From the NCBI GenBank assembly GCA_958418815.1, contig CATZGB010000004.1, positions 41,157 to 105,156 of the forward strand: a stretch of 64,000 nt of DNA, written 5' to 3'. The position numbers were made by a program, and so were the translations under genes. Under the pieces are notes generated by a model, which ran no database searches, had not been told where the DNA came from, and was given only the letters and a program-made list of their open reading frames with translations. Below, piece by piece: positions 24,619-31,452 of this stretch. The stretch is from an uncultured Bacteroidales bacterium. Lineage in GTDB: Bacteria; Bacteroidota; Bacteroidia; Bacteroidales; Muribaculaceae. Within the stretch, counting starts at the first letter, position 1. The number at the start of each line of letters is the position of its first letter.

Positions 24619-24870
24619 GTGCCATTTTTCAACCGCTCCAACAACGAAGACCTTATCCTCGCCATACAGTCAGCCAGAGTTAGCCGAGGTCGCAACGACT
24701 TCCGCAAAGACAAATCCGGCGAGAAACTTGCCGAGAGCGAAGAAGACCTACTCGAACACCGCACCGACGGCACCGATGCTTTCGATACTCTCTACATCGG
24801 TTGCAAAAAATTCTGCGAAAAATTCCCGTTCCACGATTATTTTGCCCTCTCTATGAGCGGAATATCCTAA
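24619..24870 (+). CDS. Uncertain small ORF in the island
   Basis: 83 codons from GTG, codon use like a real gene (RVSRGRNDF, EDLLEHRTDG), but no start signal, no family I recognise and stop codons just upstream. It could be a fragment of a larger lost gene or a chance frame. The rest of 24572-25140 holds no other gene. Confidence 0.25.
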   Translation: MPFFNRSNNEDLILAIQSARVSRGRNDFRKDKSGEKLAESEEDLLEHRTDGTDAFDTLYIGCKKFCEKFPFHDYFALSMSGIS

Positions 24871-24991
24871 ATTTTTCGCAACTTTGCCATCGGAAAGGTT
24901 ACGACTGCTCCACTACATTTTGGAAAAATAAGAAGCATTATGCTTATCTTGTGATTTGAAAACCTGAGAAATTTTCAACTTGATGCAAGAG

Positions 24992-25031
24992 ATAGCATAG
25001 TGGTTCTCACGCATATAGCGTGGGCTGCTAT
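24992..25031 (+). promoter_or_regulatory. Stem-loop in the leader of the BspA-like gene
   Basis: ATAGCA (24992-24997) pairs with TGCTAT (25026-25031), and CACGC (25008-25012) with GCGTG (25018-25022). It lies about 110 nt before the start at 25141. Possibly a structured 5' leader. Confidence 0.35.
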
Positions 25032-25140
25032 TGTTACATCTGCATCATAGGCTTTCTCAGGGCCCTCAAATCAAGACGTGGCATAGTTGGCTCACGTTTT
25101 CTTATTAGACCCTTGTGACAACAAGTTAATTATACAAGTT

Positions 25141-26661
25141 ATGAAGCAAATTATCTTTTTATCAATAATAATGACTTTTTTACTGGGACTACCTATATAC
25201 GTTCAGGCAGAAACACTCCACCTGCATACTTCCAGTGAAATATGTGATGGCGTTTCGCGCGCCATACCTGTTGATTTGCAAAACACTAATTTTAGTTTAG
25301 TGCAATTATCCTCATACGCCAAAGGAAGACAAAATGCCAAAACATCGGAATCCTGTAAAAAATCTAAAAACAGTGTAACCAGTCTTGTTGGGTTCAAAGT
25401 TGAGACTGATGGGTATGGGCAGTTGAAGTCTATTTTGGACGCCAACAAAGGTACTGAAATAGATTCCCTTGTAGTTGTTGGACCAATGAATAAGGATGAT
25501 TTCAAGGCTATTTGGGATTGTGCAGTGTACGGCAATATGCAAGTGCTTAATCTTGAGAGTGCAACAATGGAGAACAATGCCATTCCGGATTACGCCTTGT
25601 ACGACCCAATACAGTTCGATAGTGGCTTCTGGCTTAAAATAAGACGTATCATTTTACCCGAAGGGATTGTTAGTATTGGAAAAGCGGCTTTCCCCTTCAT
25701 GGGTTTGGAAGAAATAAATATTCCATCAACTGTCAGAGAAATTGGATCTACTGCATTCGGTTATGACCGATGGCTTAACTGCCAATTAGTGATTCCTGAG
25801 GGAGTTGAGGAGATAAAGTATCAGACATTCAACGAATGTAATCAGTTGACTATAGCTCCAATCCTTCCTAATTCATTAAAGAAAATTGGGGAACATGCCT
25901 TTTCTATGACAAGATTCGATAACCTTGCGTTTCCTGATGGTCTTGAAGAAATTGGGCAAGGTGCATTTCAAGATTGTGGACTTTCCGGCGTACACCTCCC
26001 TAATTCGTGTGTATCCATAGGAGATATGGCATTTCAGTTAAGCAAAAATATCAAAGAAATAGAACTACCTGCCGACCTTGATTGTATTCCTTTTGGATTG
26101 TTCAGTATGTGCGACGGATTGGAAACGCTAAGCATACATGAAAATTGTAAGCATATAGAAGATGCAGCGTTTATGTTGTGTTCAGATCTGCGGGAGATAA
26201 GTTTTAATCAAAAACTTGAATCCATCGAATATGATGCCTTTTACGGTTGTTCACTGGAAATACTTAATCTGCCTCCTACACTTCGTCAATTGGGCGCATT
26301 AAGTTTTGGAGCAATGTCAGATACCTTGCACGAGGTTAGATGTGCTGCTAATACTCCCCCTATTTGTATAGAAAATTCATTATACCCGGGAGAGTTGCCA
26401 TTTACCCCGCCGTATGAAAATGAAGAATTTACTTTATACGTTCCGTATGGGACAAAAGATGCGTATTCTTCTACATGGGGATGGGATTGTTTCTTCAATA
26501 TTGTAGAAACCGATGATTTTCCCTCGGCTGGTGTTGACGTGGTATCAGCTGCTCCAATAGTCCAAGACACCGTTACATATGATTTATTCGGTAGAAAGGT
26601 TGAGACTCCTGTTCCCGGACATCTCTACATCAAAAATGGCAAAAAATTTATTTGCAAATAG
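25141..26661 (+). CDS. BspA-like leucine-rich repeat surface protein
   Basis: 506 aa from ATG 25141. Signal peptide to about residue 21. Residues about 165-440 are tandem LRR_5/BspA repeats (LPEGIVSIGKAAFPFMGLEEI and the like, roughly ten). The C-terminus YDLFGRKVETPVPG ... NGKK resembles Bacteroidales sorting tails. BspA-type proteins bind host or bacterial surfaces. The island location and AT-rich codons suggest transfer. The longer frame from 25087 has no signal peptide at its start and was rejected. Confidence 0.83.
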   Translation: MKQIIFLSIIMTFLLGLPIYVQAETLHLHTSSEICDGVSRAIPVDLQNTNFSLVQLSSYAKGRQNAKTSESCKKSKNSVTSLVGFKVETDGYGQLKSILDANKGTEIDSLVVVGPMNKDDFKAIWDCAVYGNMQVLNLESATMENNAIPDYALYDPIQFDSGFWLKIRRIILPEGIVSIGKAAFPFMGLEEINIPSTVREIGSTAFGYDRWLNCQLVIPEGVEEIKYQTFNECNQLTIAPILPNSLKKIGEHAFSMTRFDNLAFPDGLEEIGQGAFQDCGLSGVHLPNSCVSIGDMAFQLSKNIKEIELPADLDCIPFGLFSMCDGLETLSIHENCKHIEDAAFMLCSDLREISFNQKLESIEYDAFYGCSLEILNLPPTLRQLGALSFGAMSDTLHEVRCAANTPPICIENSLYPGELPFTPPYENEEFTLYVPYGTKDAYSSTWGWDCFFNIVETDDFPSAGVDVVSAAPIVQDTVTYDLFGRKVETPVPGHLYIKNGKKFICK

Positions 26662-26670
26662 TATCTATGG

Positions 26671-26741
26671 AGTTGCGGCTCTGCCGCCGGACTTTCGTGA
26701 ATCGAGCCTATTGTCTCGACCAAAAGGCTTCAATCGCTAAC
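26671..26741 (+). repeat. 71-bp repeat R2, copy a
   Basis: Begins 10 nt after the BspA-like stop. It matches 29357-29427 over the same 71 bp with nine differences. It contains a small hairpin GCGGC-TCT-GCCGC whose stem is kept in copy b, and AGCCT/AGGCT that can pair. Confidence 0.7.
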
Positions 26742-26756
26742 GCAAATTTTTCTACG

Positions 26757-27650
26757 ATGTATAAAAAATTTCTTCTCCTTATGTTTCTTCCGTTCATCCT
26801 TACTGCTTGCAGCAGCGATGAACCTGAACTTGATTTATTCCACCTTACAATGGGCACTGAGGCTGATGCTGACCTTGCTATGGGTTTACATTCTGCCGAA
26901 GTAACCATCAACGGCTATGCTCGTTGGATTGATGTTGGTCTTGTCGGTGATTTTGATTCTTATACTCTATCAGATGACGTTCCCGCTTGGCTCACTGTCA
27001 TTCCTCAGGGCGGAATCATAGGAACGCCCCATCATTTCAGAATTAATGTTTCTGAACTCAACGGTAACGAATCCCGCATTGGTAAAGTTAGATTTACTGT
27101 ATTCAACGGTAGTAAATCTCAGACCGGATATATTACTGTTATTCAGAATCCTTGCACCCTCGAAGACTTGAAGACAACCGAGCAGCGTGCCATGAAGAAG
27201 TATCTGTCGAAGTTCGATGTTATAGACCAACTTCCGGCCATCTCCGAAATTCAGGTTGGCGCAGTCGCTCCGTTCTATAAATTGAACTCCGAGGGCACAG
27301 TGTATATGCAGGTGGTACGGATGGGTACACAATCTGCTGCGACCATTGGTGAGACCATCTATTTTCGCTTTATGCGCTATAACCTCCTTTCATACCTTGA
27401 AAACGGTGTTCTTCCGAACGGAGGGGGAAATATGAATAGTATTACCCCTTCCGCCACATTCTTTGAACTTGGCTCTGATAAGCCTTCCACTACTCAATGG
27501 GGCACCGCCATTCAGATGCCAATGCTATTGGGGCTACCTATAGATAGTGAGGTAAACCTTGTTGTCGCATCGGAAGCAGGTCTGACATCTGAAATCAGCA
27601 GTGTTATTCCATACCTGTATAACATTAGATATTTCAAAACTTCTTTATAG
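26757..27650 (+). CDS. Lipoprotein with BACON-like and DUF4827-like domains
   Basis: 297 aa from ATG 26757. Lipobox FILTACSS (Cys near residue 17). Residues about 45-130 form a BACON-like beta-sandwich (VPAWLTVIPQGG ... GYITVIQ), and about 140-295 resemble DUF4827 / FKBP-like proteins of Bacteroidales (LSKFDVIDQLPAI, AATIGETIYFRFMRYNL). Surface-exposed lipoprotein of unknown ligand. The annotation start at 26652 would overlap the BspA gene and bury the signal peptide. Confidence 0.7.
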   Translation: MYKKFLLLMFLPFILTACSSDEPELDLFHLTMGTEADADLAMGLHSAEVTINGYARWIDVGLVGDFDSYTLSDDVPAWLTVIPQGGIIGTPHHFRINVSELNGNESRIGKVRFTVFNGSKSQTGYITVIQNPCTLEDLKTTEQRAMKKYLSKFDVIDQLPAISEIQVGAVAPFYKLNSEGTVYMQVVRMGTQSAATIGETIYFRFMRYNLLSYLENGVLPNGGGNMNSITPSATFFELGSDKPSTTQWGTAIQMPMLLGLPIDSEVNLVVASEAGLTSEISSVIPYLYNIRYFKTSL

Positions 27651-27656
27651 TATGAA

Positions 27657-28051
27657 ACTTCGGCGATGAGTCCGTTGTTGGATTTGCCTTCGAGGGCGAG
27701 ATTGTTGCTGATTTCTATAATTCCTATAACAACATATCTTCGAAAGTTTCGATTAAAGCCGGTGTCGATTCTACTGTGTCGCAGGTTAGAACTGTCGAAG
27801 CGAGAAGAATATTCAATGACTCTTTCTGCAATAATCTCTCCGCTCTCAACGGTGCGTTGTTCAGCGAAATATATTCTCGCTATCTTGAACTGCATAGAAA
27901 GACACCCACAGAACGTTATATCGAACTTATCGCCCAATATACGCATATTATAGGCACCGTTTCTCTACGCGATATTGCCTCCTATCTCCTCGTTACCCCG
28001 GTATATTTGAGCCGCATCCGTAAAAATCTCGCAAAAAAATCAGGCGAATAA
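27657..28051 (+). pseudogene. Crp/Fnr-family regulator, 5'-truncated
   Basis: From about 27660 the frame reads FGDESVVGFAFEGEIVADFY, the later part of a cyclic-nucleotide-binding domain, and ends in a Crp helix-turn-helix (VSLRDIASYLLVTPVYLSRIRK). An in-frame stop precedes it and the first half of the sensor domain is missing. The lipoprotein gene ends just upstream, so an insertion or deletion removed the 5' part. Confidence 0.7.
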
Positions 28052-28119
28052 AACTTGTTTTACGCCGATGTCGTTTTTTCTGCCGAAATTTGCGCTAAGA
28101 ACTAAATGACAATAATCGT

Positions 28120-29346
28120 ATGAGAACAAAACTACTCATCACAATCCTATGCTCCCTGTTAGGCTTGCAAGCCGTGTCAGCAGGAAATACCGGCGGCACT
28201 ACTGCTCCGATAATGTGGCCGGTGTCGTACACAATCAGCACAGAAAAGCCGTTTGTCTATCCTCTTGAGGAAGTGGGCATAAAGTTTGACCGAGCTATCA
28301 AACTGATGGACGGGGCAACCACCCCCGTTACCATACAAGCCGACGGCGTGGTTGTGGCAGAAGCCACATCGCTCGAAATCATCAATTCCACAAGCAGCAA
28401 ATCCACCGAGGGAATGCTTAATGTGCATTTCGAGAAGCAGAACCTCCCCAAGGGCGTAACCTATCGGCTGTGCCTTCCCGAAGGTGTCATAGGCTGGACT
28501 GAACTGGAGGAGGGAATATACCAACTTGTCAATGGTGCGACAAGTTGTTCGTTCAGCGTTCCGTCCACGCTCGGACCTACCTTTGGCACCGACGATGGAT
28601 GGCAAATTCAGGATTCCGACTGTTTCTTCATCTTTTATTGGCATTTTGAGGCAAAGGCTGTCGGAGAACCCAAGTTTGACCTTTATCGAGAGGATGAAAA
28701 GATAGCCGAGATACCTGCCGAAGTGACAAATTACGCTTTTGGTGAAGTCCAGCCTGTTTTCGATGAATACATGACCTTTGACAAGGACGTGAATTACAAA
28801 CTCGTGTTGCCTGCCGGCAGTGCGTGCTCGATATACCGCGATGATATTGTCAATGAAGAAATTGTCTGCAACTTTATCGGGGCATACGATGGCAACCCGA
28901 ATTCATTTACCTACACGTGGTGCAGCCTGTATACCGACCATTCCGGGATATTGGGTGAGGTTTCATTCAGATTTGACCGGCCTATCGAAGTTGCACCTGA
29001 CGCCAAAGTTATTCTTCATGAAATCTATCCTGAGCAGAAGATTCTTATGGAAGTGACACCTTGGCTCGATACCGATGGCAATTGTTGGAATCTTGTGTGC
29101 GACTTCGGCGGATACACCCGTGACGATGAGTGGGGCTTTACGATAGAGATTCCTGAGGGCACAGTCATATGTTATGGTGATAAAAACGCACCCTGCGAGT
29201 TCAGAAGTGGGAGTGCCGGAGTTGAAGATATAACAATTGATTCAGTCATCTCGCAGCCATTTTACAATCTGCAAGGCATTAAAGTAGACAATCCGAAAGT
29301 TGGGAATATCTATATTCATAACGGCAAGAAAATAATCTACAAATAA
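28120..29346 (+). CDS. Secreted protein of unknown function with sorting-like tail
   Basis: 408 aa. Signal peptide to about residue 21 (LLGLQAVSA). The body looks like two or three beta-sandwich repeats (EEVGIKFDRAIKL and GEVSFRFDRPIEV share a pattern), with no enzymatic motif. The end YNLQGIKVDNPKVG ... NGKK parallels the tail of the BspA-like protein, and both genes are followed by the R2 repeat. Confidence 0.7.
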   Translation: MRTKLLITILCSLLGLQAVSAGNTGGTTAPIMWPVSYTISTEKPFVYPLEEVGIKFDRAIKLMDGATTPVTIQADGVVVAEATSLEIINSTSSKSTEGMLNVHFEKQNLPKGVTYRLCLPEGVIGWTELEEGIYQLVNGATSCSFSVPSTLGPTFGTDDGWQIQDSDCFFIFYWHFEAKAVGEPKFDLYREDEKIAEIPAEVTNYAFGEVQPVFDEYMTFDKDVNYKLVLPAGSACSIYRDDIVNEEIVCNFIGAYDGNPNSFTYTWCSLYTDHSGILGEVSFRFDRPIEVAPDAKVILHEIYPEQKILMEVTPWLDTDGNCWNLVCDFGGYTRDDEWGFTIEIPEGTVICYGDKNAPCEFRSGSAGVEDITIDSVISQPFYNLQGIKVDNPKVGNIYIHNGKKIIYK

Positions 29347-29356
29347 CTATAAGAGA

Positions 29357-29427
29357 AGTTGCGGCACCGCCGCCGCGCTTTCGTGAATCGAGCCTAAGGT
29401 CTCGTCCGTAAGGCTTCAATCGCTAAC
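29357..29427 (+). repeat. 71-bp repeat R2, copy b
   Basis: Begins 10 nt after the stop of the unknown secreted protein. Same length as copy a, 87% identical. Confidence 0.7.
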
Positions 29428-29508
29428 TCATAAACTTACACACGGCGTAAGTTCTCAACGGGCTTCGGCACCACTTTATCGTGGATCCGGAGTCCGTTCT
29501 TTATTACT

Positions 29509-29604
29509 ACTGCCCGCTAAACTTTTTTGAGCGATTGGAAAATTAGGGCTGGCACCTATTGCAGGAGTCAGACCTAAATGCATCGTTGCGACTCGCTGCG
29601 TGAA
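29509..29604 (+). repeat. 95-bp end repeat R1, copy b
   Basis: Direct copy of 24477-24571 with about four differences. Just after it a frame reads KKGGIKAHSVLALDRA and a stop, reminiscent of the IS4-type transposase stretch K-G-G-I-K-x-H. The right inverted repeat follows 98 bp later, so 29509-29718 looks like an internally deleted insertion sequence. Confidence 0.7.
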
Positions 29605-29701
29605 AAAGGGTGGCATCAAGGCGCACTCGGTACTTGCACTTGACCGTGCATAAAGCAAGCCCAACTTCTGCCGTTCAGAAAGTCGGACTCAATCTTTTAT
29701 G

Positions 29702-29718
29702 GTTTAGCGGACAGTAAT
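29702..29718 (-). repeat. Right inverted repeat of the island
   Basis: Exact complement of 24474-24490. Confidence 0.8.
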
Positions 29719-29727
29719 AATTGAAAA

Positions 29728-30243
29728 TCAATCATCGTCATGGTGCTTATGGTGTTTCTTGTGGTGTTTTTTATAATGCTTCATATAATGCTCTCTTTCT
29801 TTCTTGCGTTTCTTGGCCTGCTTTTTCAGATGCTTTTTGACATGTTTGTAGTAGTCTTCATAGTAGTCTTCCACATCATCGTCGTCGTAATCATAACCAC
29901 CATACACCACCGCCCCATAGGGGACAGCATATAGCGGATAACTCTCCGCTACCGCCTTGCGGTAATGCTTGGCGGCCTTGCGGTATTCCTTGACAGCTTT
30001 CCGATAGTGTTTTCTTGCTGAGCTTGCTCTCCCATAGTCAGGCACATATCCTGGCATAAGAGGGACATGAACGTGTGGCCGTGGAGGAGGGGCTACCATC
30101 ACCGGATAATAAGGGGAGACATTGGATACATCCACGCCCACTCCGTCCGAACCTGCGTGAAGCGAGAAAAATGTCTGTGCATCCGACGACATCGGCGAGC
30201 CAAGGACTGCCACAGCCATGCAGACAATAATTGATTTTTTCAT
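29728..30243 (-). CDS. Secreted His/Lys/Tyr-rich low-complexity protein
   Basis: 171 aa from ATG 30243. Signal peptide to about residue 22. The middle has repeated KHYRKAVKEYRKAAKHYRKA, then an acidic patch (DYDDDDVEDYYEDYY) and a C-terminal run of Lys-His (HYKKHHKKHHKHHDDD). No known domain; metal binding or polyanion binding is likely from composition. Its stop codon overlaps the duplication flanking the island. Confidence 0.75.
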   Translation of the reverse strand: MKKSIIVCMAVAVLGSPMSSDAQTFFSLHAGSDGVGVDVSNVSPYYPVMVAPPPRPHVHVPLMPGYVPDYGRASSARKHYRKAVKEYRKAAKHYRKAVAESYPLYAVPYGAVVYGGYDYDDDDVEDYYEDYYKHVKKHLKKQAKKRKKEREHYMKHYKKHHKKHHKHHDDD

Positions 30244-30507
30244 AATGGAGAACATTATCTTTTACAGTAGCGAAATATCACTTTGAGGGAAACGCCATTA
30301 CCAACAGAGCAGATACCTGTCTTTAATACAAATATTTCAGCCGATTTGTTCTGCACAGACTATGCACCACGGCCCTGCAGTCTACGCAAAACTGCAAAAT
30401 GCCCATAGTTACGCTCAAAAAGGCATTGCGCCGTCTCACGCCGCCCTGCGAAAAACTGCAGGTTGAGGGTTGGAGCGGAGGGTTGGAGCCACTTTTTGTC
30501 CCGAAAA
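30244..30507. other. Non-coding region upstream of rpmH
   Basis: Divergent spacer holding the promoter side of the His-rich gene. The one pattern I see is a tandem 13-bp repeat GAGGGTTGGAGCG (30465-30489, second copy with a last-base change). No gene. Confidence 0.5.
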
Positions 30508-30539
30508 TTTGGTTTATTCCACAGAAAATGTTAATTTTG
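30508..30539 (+). promoter_or_regulatory. Promoter of rpmH
   Basis: TTTG at 30508-30511, 20 bp, TAATTTTG at 30532-30539. Confidence 0.65.
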
Positions 30540-30579
30540 CACCTCGAATTGTGTAAACAATAAAAAACAACATAGCGCT

Positions 30580-30735
30580 ATGAAAAGAACTTATCAGCCT
30601 TCCAACCGCAAGAGAGTGAACAAGCACGGTTTCCGTGAAAGAATGTCGACAGCTGATGGCCGCAAGGTCCTCGCCCGTCGTCGTGCCAAAGGCCGTGCCC
30701 GTCTTACTGTGTCCGACTCACTCGGCCGCAAGTAA
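30580..30735 (+). CDS. rpmH: 50S ribosomal protein L34
   Basis: 51 aa, MKRTYQPSNRKRVNKHGF at the start and MSTADGRKVLARRRAKGR in the middle, the universal L34 sequence. Basic protein of the large subunit. It stands alone here, not next to rnpA, as is common in Bacteroidetes. Confidence 0.97.
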   Translation: MKRTYQPSNRKRVNKHGFRERMSTADGRKVLARRRAKGRARLTVSDSLGRK

Positions 30736-30780
30736 TACTCTTCGGATTCAAGGTCCGGCATCCGGAGCCCGGCCTTGAAA

Positions 30781-30834
30781 AGCAACCGGCAACTATCCCT
30801 TGTGAATCAAGCGAAAGTTGCCGGTTGCTTTTTC
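30781..30834 (+). terminator. Intrinsic terminator of rpmH
   Basis: 14-bp perfect stem (30781-30794 and 30816-30829) with a 21-nt loop, then TTTTTC. Confidence 0.85.
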
Positions 30835-30914
30835 ACATATGGGGCCCGAACCCATCGGCATATATGTTGTTCTTAATAATGGACGAATTGCAACCACACA
30901 AATATCAAATACAT

Positions 30915-31373
30915 ATGGAAACTGGAGAAATCATCCCCGACATGCTGGGGATAGACGGAGAAGGCCGGATGGTCACAGCCGCTGGAGACTATGCCAACAC
31001 TCCGCTAATCATCTACTTTTACCCCAAAGACAATACTCCCGGATGCACTGCAGAGGCTTGCGCTTTGCGTGATGGCTACAAGAGGCTGCGTGATCTGGGC
31101 TACCAGGTAATCGGCATCAACCGTGACACCCCTACGTCTCATGACAAATTCGCGGCGAAGCACAATCTGCCTTTCCCTTTGCTTACAGACGTTACCGGCG
31201 AGGTCTGTGAAGCTTTCGGCGTATGGCAGATGAAGAAAATGTGTGGCCGTGAGTATATGGGCCTCGTGCGCACAACATTCATAACCAACGCCGACCATAC
31301 AATAACCCATATCATCACAAAAGTAAACACCAAAGCCGCCGCCGAGCAGATTCTCGACATCCTCGGCAAGTAA
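30915..31373 (+). CDS. bcp: Thioredoxin-dependent peroxiredoxin (BCP type)
   Basis: 152 aa from ATG 30915. Reduces hydroperoxides. YPKDNTPGCTAEACALRD carries the peroxidatic Cys44 and the resolving Cys49 five residues on (atypical 2-Cys). An earlier ATG at 30879 adds twelve unconserved residues. The start at 30915 gives the usual length. Confidence 0.93.
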   Translation: METGEIIPDMLGIDGEGRMVTAAGDYANTPLIIYFYPKDNTPGCTAEACALRDGYKRLRDLGYQVIGINRDTPTSHDKFAAKHNLPFPLLTDVTGEVCEAFGVWQMKKMCGREYMGLVRTTFITNADHTITHIITKVNTKAAAEQILDILGK

Positions 31374-31394
31374 ATCCGAAGCCATCGGCCAGAA

Positions 31395-31436
31395 ACAAAA
31401 AAATCCGCCCCCGTTTTCGGGAAGCGGATTTTTGTT
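31395..31436. terminator. Bidirectional terminator between bcp and glgP
   Basis: AAAAATCCGC and GCGGATTTTT arms around a GC loop with A and T runs on both sides. Confidence 0.85.
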
Positions 31437-31452
31437 TCGGTCACTGCCAGAA

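Larger units (their letters stand above)
24474..29718. mobile_element. Inverted-repeat-bounded island carrying surface protein genes
   Basis: A perfect 17-bp inverted repeat (ATTACTGTCCGCTAAAC at 24474-24490 and its complement at 29702-29718) encloses 5.2 kb, and a 10-bp direct repeat flanks it. Inside are a BspA-like gene, a lipoprotein gene, a Crp/Fnr fragment and a secreted-protein gene, but no intact transposase. A second left-end copy lies at 29509. The island sits between a lipoprotein gene and the last codon of the next minus-strand gene, and its base composition is more AT-rich than its neighbours. An IS4-like ancestry is suggested only by a 15-residue fragment. Confidence 0.55.

Noticed and set aside
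26671..26741. Integron attC site
   Set aside because: The repeat follows a gene like a cassette end, but its outer ends read GTT ... AAC, the opposite of the AAC ... GTT order of attC, and no integrase is present.
29476..29664. Minus-strand ORF shared by both R1 repeats
   Set aside because: It appears in both copies only because the repeat is the same. The two frames end differently and no protein family fits.
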